This document shows positions 8,165 through 17,908 of a DNA stretch of 64,000 nt, piece after piece. A program made the translations under genes and the position numbers. Each line of letters begins with the position of its first letter. Position 1 is the first letter of the stretch. The DNA is from CBDBIG01 sp965205845 [NCBI: bacterium] (GTDB lineage Bacteria > SAR324): positions 744,001 to 808,000 of the forward strand of contig CBDBIG010000003.1 in NCBI GenBank assembly GCA_965205845.1, written 5' to 3'. The notes beneath the pieces were generated by a model that had not been told where the DNA came from, did no database searches, and saw only the letters and a list, made by a program, of their open reading frames with translations.

Positions 8165-9943
8165 ATGAACAAGCCCAGCAAAATCGCGCCAACCCTTCAC
8201 CCAAGCGTGGGATGGATCCAACCCTTGGACGCGGGGCTGCGGTTCTTTTGTTGGCTTGGGCTGGGGGTTGGGCTTTTATTCACCCCGTTTTTTGGGGTGC
8301 GTGTGCTCCTCGCCCAGGAGGCAAAAAGCCCTCCCTCGGCCACAAGCACAACCCAGCAAATGGTTCAAATACGTCAGCAAGCGCTCGAGGCTTTTCGCGA
8401 AGGGCGCTTTGAAGAAGCCCGCGAACTATACCAACAGGCAACCACCCCTGAGCGTGTCGAGGCCTTGTTAAAGGCGTTTCGCACCGTGGAGCGCGATGGG
8501 GTCTTGCTGGTCGAAATTTCGGTAAAGGAGGTGCTGGAACTCACTTTATACCTGAGTTCAACCATTGCCGCCCTGCGTATTTCAGAAGAAGCCGAACGGC
8601 GTGGTGTCCAAGCGGTGGAAAACCGCTTGAAGCCCACCTGGTTACACAGTTACGCGCAATCGCGCACGTTATCGCGCACAGGCAGCACAAGTAACAATTA
8701 CCTTGACCTGTCGCGCCGCAGCACCACCACCTTTACCAGCACGTTTGCCCAACCCTTGCCCTGGGGGTTACGCTACTCCTTGCGCTTACAAGACAGCAAA
8801 AGCACGCCCGATCACCTGGCCCTTGCCAGCCAAAGCGCCTCACCTGTGCTTACCCCTGGCGCCGCCCCGGAAACGGCGCGTTCTCTCAGTGCCGAACTTT
8901 CCGTGCCCTTGGGCAAGGATTTGGGGAACGTGTACTCGACGCCGGAGCGCAGGGCACGCTATCGGTTTAACGGGACGCGTCACGCCCTGCGCAAGCAAGA
9001 ACTTGACCTTCTGATGAGCATGGCAACGCTGTATTGGTCGTTGCTCGGTGCCCAAGAGCAGGTCAAAACCCGCCAAGAATCCCTGGCACTCAGCATGCGC
9101 TTGCTTCAAGAAAGCCAGGCGCGGTTTGCCGCGGGCGTGGTGAATCGCGCAGCCGTACTCGCGGCGCGCACCCAACAAGCAAACGCCAAACGCCAATTGC
9201 TTAAGGCCCAAGCAGACCTTCAGCGCATTCAAGATTCCGCCCGTGCCGTGTTAAATTTGCGCACACTTAACGTGGGGCTTATCCCCAAAGATGCCTTCAC
9301 CCAACGCTTTTTAACCCACGATTCCGAGGAGCTTAAACAGCAAGTGCTCGACAACGATGCCACCTTAGGTCAGCTTAGAGCGCAGTTTAACACGGTAGAG
9401 CTCGCGGTCGAAGAAGGCAGAAACGAGCTTCGCCCCGACGTTGATTTGCACCTTGGCTACAGCCAAAATGGCTTTGGCAACAGCACTGCGCCCAGCCCTA
9501 AAGGGGGAGATTTGTCAGGGTATCAGGCCGTGGTCACCTGGAACATGACATTTTTTGATGGGGAAAACACCCAAGCCTTGCGCGCCAATGTGCTGCGCCG
9601 CGAAAGTCTGCGCTTGCAAATGCGCGATCAAGAAAGCATTTTGCTGGTAAACCTTAACAGCATCTTGCGTGAGTTACAAATTGCCGAGCAAGACGTGTTG
9701 GCCTCGAGGGAACTGAGCCGATTGAGCAAACTTGAGCGCGACAACGAATTGTTACGCTTAAAACAAGGGCAAAGTACCACGTCCATGATGGGCAGTTTGC
9801 AAAGGGATTTTTCTCAAGCCAAGGTGGACGAGATTTTGGCAAGGGTGAAATATGAGCAAACACGCATTCAATTCTTAGGAATGACAGGAGCACTTTACGA
9901 TGTTTTTAAACTGCAATCGGCCATGGCAAAACCCCTGCCCTAA
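8165..9943 (+). CDS. TolC-family outer-membrane efflux channel
   Basis: 592 aa, somewhat longer than usual TolC proteins. A hydrophobic segment at about 28-50 ending near LLAQE fits a signal peptide. Residues 60-110 look like a short TPR-like helical insert (ALEAFREGRFEEARELYQQA). The rest has the two-halved TolC pattern: long alpha-helical stretches (LDLLMSMATLYWSLLGAQEQ; QESQARFAAGVVNRAAVLAA) and membrane-strand segments (DVDLHLGYSQNGFG; YQAVVTWNMTFFDGEN). It overlaps the adaptor gene by 44 bp and stands before the RND permease, so it should be the outer-membrane exit duct of that pump. Confidence 0.82.
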   Translation: MNKPSKIAPTLHPSVGWIQPLDAGLRFFCWLGLGVGLLFTPFFGVRVLLAQEAKSPPSATSTTQQMVQIRQQALEAFREGRFEEARELYQQATTPERVEALLKAFRTVERDGVLLVEISVKEVLELTLYLSSTIAALRISEEAERRGVQAVENRLKPTWLHSYAQSRTLSRTGSTSNNYLDLSRRSTTTFTSTFAQPLPWGLRYSLRLQDSKSTPDHLALASQSASPVLTPGAAPETARSLSAELSVPLGKDLGNVYSTPERRARYRFNGTRHALRKQELDLLMSMATLYWSLLGAQEQVKTRQESLALSMRLLQESQARFAAGVVNRAAVLAARTQQANAKRQLLKAQADLQRIQDSARAVLNLRTLNVGLIPKDAFTQRFLTHDSEELKQQVLDNDATLGQLRAQFNTVELAVEEGRNELRPDVDLHLGYSQNGFGNSTAPSPKGGDLSGYQAVVTWNMTFFDGENTQALRANVLRRESLRLQMRDQESILLVNLNSILRELQIAEQDVLASRELSRLSKLERDNELLRLKQGQSTTSMMGSLQRDFSQAKVDEILARVKYEQTRIQFLGMTGALYDVFKLQSAMAKPLP

Positions 9944-11039
9944 TGGGTTTGTCAAAGGCTTAGGCCTGGGGATCACCGGGCCGCTTAGCATCGGGTTTTG
10001 GCTGGGGTTTGGTTTGCTCGTTTTGAGCGCCTGTGGCGAGGGCGACCCGCCCAAGCCTGCCGATGGGGCAAAAGATCCCAGCGTAGTCCTGGGGACCCCC
10101 GTTGAGGTGATGGTAATCTCCCCTAAAACCTTTATATTGCAGCGGACCTACGTGGGGGAACTTCAACCCTTTCAGCGGGTGCGTCTGTATTCGGAGACGG
10201 AAGGGTTTGCCGAAAAAGTGGTTTTTGCCCTGGGGGATCGGGTCAAAAAAGGGAGCTTGCTGGCCCATGTTTCAAGCAAAAAAATGCGCGCCCAACGCGA
10301 CCTTGCCAAGGTTTCTGCCAAACTGGCCGACAGCGACTATAAGCGCAGCCAAGACTTGGGCAAGCAAGGGGTGATTTCTGCCACCCAAATTGAACAGGTT
10401 ACAACCAAGCGCGACACCGCGCGCTTAAACCTGAGAATTTCCGAAATTAACTATCAAGCCTCCATTATTCGCTCGCCCATTGCGGGAAAAATAAGCAAAC
10501 GCCTCATTGAACAGGGCGAGTTTGTCCGAACGGGCAGCCAAGTGGCAGAGGTGCTTGATCTAAGCAAAATGAAGGCGGTGTTCTCGGTGCCAGAAAGCGA
10601 CGTCCGCTTTTTTAAAGTGGGAAATTCGGTGACATTAACCTTTGATGCCTTGCCCCAAACCACCCTAACCGCACGGGTGAAATATGTTGGTTTAGAGGCG
10701 GGCAAACAAGATAAAAACTACCAAATCGAAGCCGAGGTCAACAATGCCAAGGGAACCTTGCGTGCGGGCATGTTAACCCGCGCCACCAGCGATTTGGAAA
10801 AGTTTGTCCAGCAAATTTTGGTGCCGCGTTACGCCGTGCTTGAACAAAAAGGGCAGCGCGTGGTGTTTGTTGAGCAAAACGGCAAGGCCGTCGAAAAAAG
10901 TGTGATTACGGGAGTCAATTGGCAGGGGGATGTGCATGTACTCAAAGGCTTAAGCTCAGGGGAGCGCTTGGTTATTACGGGGCACCAGCGCATTCGTGGG
11001 GGGGACGCCGTGCTGGCTCAGGTGAAGCAAGGGCTCTAA
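9900..11039 (+). CDS. RND efflux periplasmic adaptor (membrane-fusion lipoprotein)
   Basis: 379 aa. The N-terminus has a hydrophobic stretch ending in LSAC (about residues 42-45), a lipobox. The adaptor pattern follows: a barrel-sandwich half (SETEGFAEKVVFALGDRVKKG), a coiled-coil hairpin (RDLAKVSAKLADSDYKRSQ... TKRDTARLNLR), a second half (IIRSPIAGKISKRLIEQGEF) and beta-barrel strands (VPESDVRFFKVGNSVTLTF). It bridges the TolC-like channel and the RND permease. The start overlaps the channel gene, implying translational coupling. A tandem array starts two bases after its stop. Confidence 0.85.
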   Translation: MFLNCNRPWQNPCPNGFVKGLGLGITGPLSIGFWLGFGLLVLSACGEGDPPKPADGAKDPSVVLGTPVEVMVISPKTFILQRTYVGELQPFQRVRLYSETEGFAEKVVFALGDRVKKGSLLAHVSSKKMRAQRDLAKVSAKLADSDYKRSQDLGKQGVISATQIEQVTTKRDTARLNLRISEINYQASIIRSPIAGKISKRLIEQGEFVRTGSQVAEVLDLSKMKAVFSVPESDVRFFKVGNSVTLTFDALPQTTLTARVKYVGLEAGKQDKNYQIEAEVNNAKGTLRAGMLTRATSDLEKFVQQILVPRYAVLEQKGQRVVFVEQNGKAVEKSVITGVNWQGDVHVLKGLSSGERLVITGHQRIRGGDAVLAQVKQGL

Positions 11040-11040
11040 A

Positions 11041-11545
11041 TTGGCGGTAAAGCGGAGGGGCTTTTTCAGTTGGCGGAGGGGCTTTTCAGTTGGCGGTAAA
11101 GCGGAGGGGCTTTTCAGTTGGCGGTAAAGCGAAGGGGCTTTTTCAGTTGGCGGTAAAGCGAAGGGGCTTTTTCAGTTGGCGGAGGGGCTTTTCAGTTGGC
11201 GGTAAAGCGAAGGGGCTTTTTCAGTTGGCGGAGGGGCTTTTCAATTGGCGGTAAAGCGGAGGGGCTTTTTCAGTTGGCGGAGGGGCTTTTCAGTTGGCGG
11301 TAAAGCGAAGGGGCTTTTTCAGTTGGCGGAGGGGCTTTTTCAGTTGGCGGTAAAGCGAAGGGGCTTTTTCAGTTGGCGGAGGGGCTTTTCAGTTGGCGGT
11401 AAAGCGAAGGGGCTTTTTCAGTTGGCGGTAAAGCGAAGGGGCTTTTTCAGTTGGCGGAGGGGCTTTTTCAATTGGCGGAGGGGCTTTTCAATTGGCGGTA
11501 AAGCGAAGGGGCTTTTTCAGTTGGCGGTAAAGCGGAGGGGTTTGC
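11041..11545. repeat. Tandem array of 29- and 22-bp units
   Basis: Alternating units GGCGGTAAAGCGAAGGGGC...TTTTTCAGTT and a shorter GGCGGAGGGGCTTTTCAGTT fill about 500 bp immediately after the adaptor stop. The order of long and short units is irregular. The array separates the adaptor gene from its permease gene. Plus-strand frames through it are artefacts of repetition. Confidence 0.85.
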
Positions 11546-11900
11546 CACGTACCGCGCGCGCTTTTTTTTTCAAGTGCCAAGGGGGAAATGCGCATTTTTG
11601 CAAACAGCCACGGCCCGCAAACAGCTCCGCTCCGCAAACAGCTCCGCTCCGCAAATGGCGTGCCTTGGGAAATAACGGGCTTTACAAACGGTGCGCGCGG
11701 GTGCTTTTTTGAAAGCATGGCAACGATTTGGATACGCCGCGCGCGCGTTGGCCCGCACATGCGATTACAAGCATCCCCCCACAAAGCCAGATGCATTGCA
11801 TGCCATGGGGGTTTTTTACCGCAGGTTTTTTACCGCAGGTTTTTTACCGCAGGTTTTTTACCACTGCAAGATCTGAAGATCTGACCATTAGGACGCTGTT
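11546..11900. other. Gene-free stretch with short repeats before the permease gene
   Basis: It holds two copies of AAACAGCTCCGCTCCGC near 11615-11650 and four copies of the 14-bp unit TTTTTTACCGCAGG near 11811-11866, plus GATCTGAAGATCTGA at 11868-11884. No gene was recognised. Confidence 0.6.
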
Positions 11901-14900
11901 ATGAAACTTCCTCATTTTGCCATTCGCAACCGCAACCCCGTCTTGTTGTTGCTCTTTTTGTGCATCGCCATGGGTACGAGCGCGTACAAAAACCTCCCGC
12001 GCGAGGCAGCCCCTGATATTCAAGTTCCCCTGCTGATTGTAACCGTTGTTTACCCAGGTGCATCCCCTGAAGATGTGGAAAGCTTGGTTACCAAAGAACT
12101 CGAAGAGGACTTGCAGAATGTCGAAAACCTCAAAGAAATGAGCTCGGTTTCCTCGGAGAACGCAGCCACGATTACCCTCGAATTTGAACTCGGTTTTGAT
12201 GTCCAAGAAGCGCGGATTAAAACGCGTGAAATTTTGAATCAGATCAAAAACGAACTGCCCGATGAGGTCGAAGAACCGATCATTACCGAGATTAACCTCT
12301 CCGAAGAACCCATGTTGATCGTGGTTTTGAGCGGCAAGGTGGGGTTGGAAAAGCTCAAACAAGCAGCCGAATCGTTGCAAGATGACATTGAGGCCATTCC
12401 TGGAATTTTGGATGTGGAACTCACCGGTGGGCTCGAACGTCAGGTGAATGTGCAGGTGAATACCGACAAGTTGCGCCACCATCGCATCTCACTCAACACC
12501 TTGGCCGATGTGGTGAGCCGCGAGAACGCCAACCTTCCTGGAGGCTCCCTTGAAACGGGACCTTTAAGGTATCAAATTCGGATTCCCAGCCAGTACAAAA
12601 GCCCTGAAGAAATTAACGATGTGGTGGTTGCCGCCCCTGAAGGATCGCCCATTTATGTGCGCGATTTGGCCCAGGTTACCTTTAGCTATAAAGATGAAAA
12701 CAGCCGTTCGCGCTTTAACAGCAAAGAATCGGTCTCGCTCAGGGTGGTTAAGCGCTCAGGGGAAAATTTACTCCACATTCGCAGCCAAATACGCGCCCTG
12801 GTTGGGGCGCGTAACCAAGCCTGGGGCGGGGAGATTTACGCCGCTTCCATTGCCGACACCAGCAAGTTTGTGAAGCGCTTTGTGAAAGATTTGGAAAACA
12901 ACATTGCCAGTGGTTTTTTGCTGGTATTGATCGTGTTATTGGTTTCAATGGGCATTCGCAATGCGTTCATGGTGGCCGCTGCCATTCCGCTTTCTTTTTT
13001 AATTGCCCTCATTGTGCTTCAAACCCTTGGCTATACCCTCAATTTTGTGGTGCTCTTCAGCCTTATCCTAGCCCTTGGGATGCTGGTCGACAACGCGATT
13101 GTGGTAATTGAAAATATTTATCGCCACATGGAAGAAGGCAAGGACAAACTCCAAGCCGCCCTCGATGGCGTGGCTGAGGTAGGTTGGCCCATTATCACCT
13201 CGACCTTAACCACGCTGTTGGCCTTTGCACCGCTTATTTTTATGCCTGGAATTGTGGGAGAGTTTTTGTCCTACCTTCCGCGGACCCTCATTTTTGCCTT
13301 AAGTGCATCCTTGGTGGTGGGGCTGATGATTAACCCTGTCATTGCCTCAATGGTGATGAAACTGCCCGGGGGCAAAAAGAGCGCGATTTCAACCGTGCAG
13401 CTTGGCGACCTCCGCAAGGCCAAATGGAAGGGGCACTATGCCAGGGTGTTGGAATATGCGCTGGCGCATCGTAAACGGGTTATGCTGGGTGCGGTTGGGT
13501 GTTTTGTGGGTGTGATGGTTTTGTTTGTGGTGGTGAACCTCTCGCGTAATGGGGTTGAATTTTTTCCCGTAACCGAACCCGATTCCGCCACCATCGCCAT
13601 TACCGCACCCCCAGGATCAAACCTCAATGTTTCCGATGCCTACGCCACACAAGCAGAAGGGGCCGTGCAAAACTACCAAAGCAGCATCGATACCGTGGTT
13701 ACCGACATTGGTGGGAGCACCCGTCAAGATTCGGGGCCACATTTAAGCCGCCTTTCCGTCTCTTTTCCGGAGTGGGTTGACTGGGATTTGCGTCCCTTGG
13801 AAGTGATTGCCAAATTGCGGGTGGCCTTAAAAAAAATTGTGGGGGCAGAGGTCCATTTCTCCCTTGCTCAGGCAGGCCCTCCCACGGGTGCCCCGGTCAA
13901 TATTGAGGTGGCAGGAGAGGATTTTGAGGCGATTTTACCCCTCATCGCCACCATTAAGCAGCGCATTCAAAACATTCCTGGCTTGGTGAATTTGGACGAT
14001 GATTTTGAGCGCAATCGCACGGAACTCCAAGTGCGGGTCGACCGCGATAAGCTGGCTAAACTGGGCTTTAATGCCCAACAAGTGGGTTTGGCGGTGCGCA
14101 CCGCCTTTAACGGACGCACGGTGTCGACCTACCGTGAAGGCAAGGAGGAATACGATATAAACGTTCGCTTAAGCGATGCTTTTCGCGCCACCCCCGATGA
14201 CCTAGCACGGTTTTATTTGGTGGGTAGCGGGGGTGCTCAAATCCCCTTGAGCGAAGTGGCCACGGTCGATACCGCGCCCTCCTTTGGGAGCATTCGCCAC
14301 AAAGGGCTTGATCGGGTGATTACCGTTTCGGCAGATGCCCAAGGCGTTGCCGGTCCGCGCTTGTTAAACCAGGTTCAAGCCGCTTTAAGCGACCTTGAGT
14401 TTCCCCCAGGGGTCTCTTTGCGCTACACCGGTGAGAACGAAGATCAACAAGAATCCCAGTCGTTTTTAGGGCAGAGTTTTTTGGTGGCTTTGTGCCTTAT
14501 TTTTATCGTGCTGGTGGCCCAGTTCAACTCTTTCACCACCCCCCTCATCATTTTAAGTTCGGTTATTTTATCGCTGATTGGGGTGTTTATGGGCCTTATT
14601 CTACACGATCGTCCCTTTAGCATTATGATGGGGGGCATTGGGGTCATTTCCCTGGCAGGGGTGGTCGTAAATAACGCCATTGTGCTGTTAGACTTCACCA
14701 ATCGGCTCCGAAAACGCGGCTACGCACGCAACGAGGCGGTGGTACTGGCAGGCATGGCGCGCTTAAGGCCCGTGCTGATGACCGCCATTACCACCATATT
14801 GGGGTTGTTGCCCGTGGCTTTGGGGGTTGAGATCAACTTTTTTGGCTGGCCCATTCTGCGCTTTGGCAGTGAAAGCGGGGTGTTTTGGACTCCCATGGCC

Positions 14901-15176
14901 TTGGCTGTGATTTATGGCTTGTCGGTGGCCACCGTGTTAACCTTGGTGGTGGTGCCCGTGCTCTACACCTTGGTGGATGACCTGGGCCATTATGGCCCAC
15001 GAAAATTGACCGACTTAAACACCAAATGGATCTCCTTGCTGGGCCGGGTTCAAGGCAGTCCGCTGTGGCAGGGCAGCAAAAACCGGTTGCGTGCCGGCAT
15101 GCCCCAAAAGGTGGCAGCCCCTTCACAAAAAGTAGGGCACAAAACGGGCGCAACCGCAGACAAAAAAATGCCGTAA
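11901..15176 (+). CDS. RND efflux permease (AcrB-like family)
   Basis: 1091 aa, twelve-helix RND architecture. TM1 is at about 12-30. Porter-domain motifs include APDIQVPLLIVTVVYPGASP and a long first periplasmic loop. The TM4 motif reads GMLVDNAIVVIENIYRH (about 395-411); AcrB has two adjacent Asp here, so only the first proton-relay Asp is conserved. The second half repeats the pattern, with GGIGVISLAGVVVNNAIVLLD near 915-935 and RLRPVLMTAITTILGLLP. It should export hydrophobic compounds by proton antiport with the two upstream gene products. Substrate cannot be read from the sequence. Confidence 0.88.
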   Translation: MKLPHFAIRNRNPVLLLLFLCIAMGTSAYKNLPREAAPDIQVPLLIVTVVYPGASPEDVESLVTKELEEDLQNVENLKEMSSVSSENAATITLEFELGFDVQEARIKTREILNQIKNELPDEVEEPIITEINLSEEPMLIVVLSGKVGLEKLKQAAESLQDDIEAIPGILDVELTGGLERQVNVQVNTDKLRHHRISLNTLADVVSRENANLPGGSLETGPLRYQIRIPSQYKSPEEINDVVVAAPEGSPIYVRDLAQVTFSYKDENSRSRFNSKESVSLRVVKRSGENLLHIRSQIRALVGARNQAWGGEIYAASIADTSKFVKRFVKDLENNIASGFLLVLIVLLVSMGIRNAFMVAAAIPLSFLIALIVLQTLGYTLNFVVLFSLILALGMLVDNAIVVIENIYRHMEEGKDKLQAALDGVAEVGWPIITSTLTTLLAFAPLIFMPGIVGEFLSYLPRTLIFALSASLVVGLMINPVIASMVMKLPGGKKSAISTVQLGDLRKAKWKGHYARVLEYALAHRKRVMLGAVGCFVGVMVLFVVVNLSRNGVEFFPVTEPDSATIAITAPPGSNLNVSDAYATQAEGAVQNYQSSIDTVVTDIGGSTRQDSGPHLSRLSVSFPEWVDWDLRPLEVIAKLRVALKKIVGAEVHFSLAQAGPPTGAPVNIEVAGEDFEAILPLIATIKQRIQNIPGLVNLDDDFERNRTELQVRVDRDKLAKLGFNAQQVGLAVRTAFNGRTVSTYREGKEEYDINVRLSDAFRATPDDLARFYLVGSGGAQIPLSEVATVDTAPSFGSIRHKGLDRVITVSADAQGVAGPRLLNQVQAALSDLEFPPGVSLRYTGENEDQQESQSFLGQSFLVALCLIFIVLVAQFNSFTTPLIILSSVILSLIGVFMGLILHDRPFSIMMGGIGVISLAGVVVNNAIVLLDFTNRLRKRGYARNEAVVLAGMARLRPVLMTAITTILGLLPVALGVEINFFGWPILRFGSESGVFWTPMALAVIYGLSVATVLTLVVVPVLYTLVDDLGHYGPRKLTDLNTKWISLLGRVQGSPLWQGSKNRLRAGMPQKVAAPSQKVGHKTGATADKKMP

Positions 15177-15229
15177 ACCCCTGTGGTGGGAACCTTTTTT
15201 TTTTGATCTCTGAAGCAGAGAATTCCCCG

Positions 15230-15780
15230 CAAGCCTTTGCCCATGGCCTTGGCTGGGTGTGCTGGCCTTGGCTGGGGGTGTGCTGGCGTTGGCTGGGTGT
15301 GCTGGCGTTGCCTTTGCGCGCAAACACGGGGTTTGCAACGTTTTTTTTAAAAAAGGACGCGTCAGCCCTCGCAAAATAAGGCGGGGCGAGGGAGCGTTGG
15401 CTGGGTGTGCTGGCGTTGCCTTTGCGCGCAAACACGGGGTTTGCAACGGTTTTTTTAAAAAGGACGCGTCAGCCCTCGCAAAATAAGGCGGGGCGAGGGA
15501 GCGTTGGCTGGGTGTGCTGGCCTTGGCTGGGGGTGTGCTGGCCTTGGCTGGGGGTGTGCTGGCGTCGCCTTTGCCCATGGCCTTGGCTGGGGGTGTGCTG
15601 GCCTTGGCTGGGTGTGCTGGCGTCGCCTTTGCCCATGGCCTTGGCTGGGGGTGTGCTGGCCTTGGCTGGGTGCGCTGGCCTTGGCTGGGTGTGCTGGCGT
15701 CGCCTTTGCGCGCAAACACGGGGTTTGCAACGGTTTTTTTTAAAAAGGACGCGTCAGCCCTCGCAAAATAAGGCGGGGCG
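15230..15780. repeat. Mixed array: 21-bp GGCTGGGTGTGCTGG-type units and about 82-bp modules
   Basis: Three copies (about 15305, 15411 and 15697) of a module run from GCGTTGCCTTTGCGCGCAAA through TTTTTTTAAAAAGGACGCG to AAAATAAGGCGGGGC. They are joined by many CCTTGGCTGGGTGTGCTGG units. The last module ends at the start of the next gene. Each module contains a TTTTTTT/AAAAA element. Confidence 0.85.
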
Positions 15781-17859
15781 GTGCTAGAACTGTTAGTTTG
15801 GCAAGAAAGAATCGACCCTTTTTTGCAGGCTAAAGACAAGATGCCTATGGACACCTTTTTTGGCTATTTTGCCCAAGCGGCGTTTACGGCATTTTGTACC
15901 ACCCTTGCACAGCAGCAAAAAACGGCTTTGAGCCTTGAGCGCATCCAAGTGTATCAGGCAACCGCGTTTAGCCTGCGCCGTTCGGGGTTCGAGCGCATGT
16001 TTGCCCCTATTTTGGTGGCAGGAAGCAAGATTCACACACTGTATGCCATGACCAACCGTGATGTCGAAGTGCTCAAGTCCTTTTGTAGCGCTGGGGTGGG
16101 TTTGCATCAAGCCCTTGAACAGGCCTTTTCGGCCGCCGTGATACCCTTTGAATTTGTTGCGAAACAACGTGCCTTGTTTCAGCACCTTGAAGCCTCACCA
16201 AACGCCATTGGTTTTACAGCCCACCACCTAAACGGTGCCCTAACCTACACCGCTGCCCAGGCATGGATTGCACCGCCCCACGGCGCGCCTTTTTCGGTGT
16301 GTTTACTGGTCGATGCTAGCACCTGCGCTTTCATTGAGGAACGCAGCACCCAGCCCCAAACCTTGCGCGCCTTAAAAGCCATTGTCAATGGCGCGTATGT
16401 CTGCCAGCCGCAAAGTTCCGTCACCAAAGCCCAAGATTCATGGGCCGCTGAAAACCTCGCCAAAGGCCAAACCCTCAGTTTGTCTTGGCTGCATAGCCTT
16501 TTTTGCGCGAATGCGGGCGGTGCCCTGCTAAAGTTGCTCCGCCGCACAGCTGTCGTGCGCTGCAAACCGCTGGACAAAACCGAACTCGATGACGACCTTT
16601 GGCCCGCCGATGACAAAACCCAAGCCCTGACCGCCGTGCGCTTAGGCCTCGAAGGGCATGCTGCCACCATGATGGTGTTTTTTGGTGCCTCCCAAGCCAA
16701 GGCCTTGTTACAACTCAGCAAATCGGGGAGTACCACATTTTTAGGAGGCTTTTTGTGCACCCTGTTTGGAGAGGGTGCAAAGGCCTACAGTCACTTGTCT
16801 GGGGTGGCCTTAAAATGGAAACTTGTGGGGGTAGGGAGCCTTGAAACCCCCAAAGCCATGCAATGGTTAAGCAATGAGGGGACACGGGGCATGTTTGTTA
16901 AACAAACCCTCCGGCTTGAAAGCGGCACCGTTTTTTGGCTCATGGCAATCCCCCCCCTTTTGTTACAACAGCTGCTTCGCTTTGGCACCGAGGTTTTAAA
17001 AGGCAAAGCCAAATTGGGGTTGCCCAAGCTGGGCCTGCACCAGGGCCATCCCCCTTTGCAAGCACTCCTTGCCGCCACCCCACCCCAGCATGCTTTGATG
17101 ACCATGCGCGTTTTGCTGCGCGTGCTCGAAAACACCTTAAAACCTCCCCCCCTTCATCCCAAGCCTGCCCTAAGTTCCAAAGTGGGTGCCCCGAGGCAGC
17201 CCGCAAAACATCGGCGAGGTGCCCACCAAGCACCCCCCCAAACATTGGTGGAATGCCTCGCAACGGCCATGGCTGAAACCCAGGGCGCAGCCCAAAATTG
17301 CCTGCTTGAAGCACTGCCCGTTCACTTACGCGAGCGTGTTGAAAATACCCCGGGGGAGCCTGCACAAAAAGCCAAGCATTTGCGTCAGTTGGCCAATGCC
17401 CTTGCCACGGTGTGGCTCCAAACCCAAATCGAAGCCGATTTTCCCCACAACCCCCTAAGTGCATGGGGTGCTTTGTATGCAGAGGCTTTATGGGCCTTGC
17501 GCGAGGAGATGCTTGAAGGCATTTTGCCCCTGCGCATGCTCATTTTTAGCATGCAACGCCAATCTTTAACCCAATGGTTAATGGCACTGCCTACCCAGCC
17601 GTTGGTGAGTGCCCTGTGTGGGGTCTCATTTTCCCTGTTAGATCAAGTACGGCGTGCATCTTCCACGGCATTTGCGATACGCTTGCTTGAAGAGATTGGG
17701 AGCGTCCAGCAAAAAACCAACGCTTTTCAAGCACAGCAAGGTCAAATAACCTTGTTTCAATTGGGTGCAGAACATTTAGCCGAAGGTCGCTTGTTGCTCC
17801 GCCCTTCTGCGGTGCAAGGCCTAAAAACCCTTGTGGAAGCATTACAAGAATGGCAATAG
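15781..17859 (+). CDS. Large protein with a FliG-like C-terminal domain
   Basis: 692 aa, starting with GTG next to a repeat module; a later start such as ATG 15841 is possible. Residues about 590-680 follow the flagellar rotor protein FliG C-domain pattern: LRMLIFSMQRQSLTQWLMAL, TQPLVSALCGVSFSLLDQV, an S-x3-A-x2-LLEEIGSVQQ stretch, then AEHLAEGRLLL. A middle region near 295-400 (GSTTFLGGFLCTLFGEGAKA) faintly recalls CheC/FliM-type folds, a much weaker suggestion. Residues 450-500 are Pro/Lys-rich linker. No other flagellar gene is in the window, though a chemoreceptor is at 48476. The era gene follows 50 bp downstream. FliG-likeness is inferred by eye. Confidence 0.45.
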   Translation: MLELLVWQERIDPFLQAKDKMPMDTFFGYFAQAAFTAFCTTLAQQQKTALSLERIQVYQATAFSLRRSGFERMFAPILVAGSKIHTLYAMTNRDVEVLKSFCSAGVGLHQALEQAFSAAVIPFEFVAKQRALFQHLEASPNAIGFTAHHLNGALTYTAAQAWIAPPHGAPFSVCLLVDASTCAFIEERSTQPQTLRALKAIVNGAYVCQPQSSVTKAQDSWAAENLAKGQTLSLSWLHSLFCANAGGALLKLLRRTAVVRCKPLDKTELDDDLWPADDKTQALTAVRLGLEGHAATMMVFFGASQAKALLQLSKSGSTTFLGGFLCTLFGEGAKAYSHLSGVALKWKLVGVGSLETPKAMQWLSNEGTRGMFVKQTLRLESGTVFWLMAIPPLLLQQLLRFGTEVLKGKAKLGLPKLGLHQGHPPLQALLAATPPQHALMTMRVLLRVLENTLKPPPLHPKPALSSKVGAPRQPAKHRRGAHQAPPQTLVECLATAMAETQGAAQNCLLEALPVHLRERVENTPGEPAQKAKHLRQLANALATVWLQTQIEADFPHNPLSAWGALYAEALWALREEMLEGILPLRMLIFSMQRQSLTQWLMALPTQPLVSALCGVSFSLLDQVRRASSTAFAIRLLEEIGSVQQKTNAFQAQQGQITLFQLGAEHLAEGRLLLRPSAVQGLKTLVEALQEWQ

Positions 17860-17908
17860 GCGAAAAAACCCCACGAGCAGCGTTTTTGAGAGCGTGCAGT
17901 AAAAAATC

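Noticed and set aside
11245-11712. 155-codon frame rich in RRGFFSW units
   Set aside because: It is read through a 29/22-bp intergenic array with no ribosome-binding site or domain.
15514-15787. Leu/Ala/Gly-rich frames resembling membrane proteins
   Set aside because: They arise from the CTGGCCTTGGCTGGG-type units; apparent hydrophobic helices are due to repetition.
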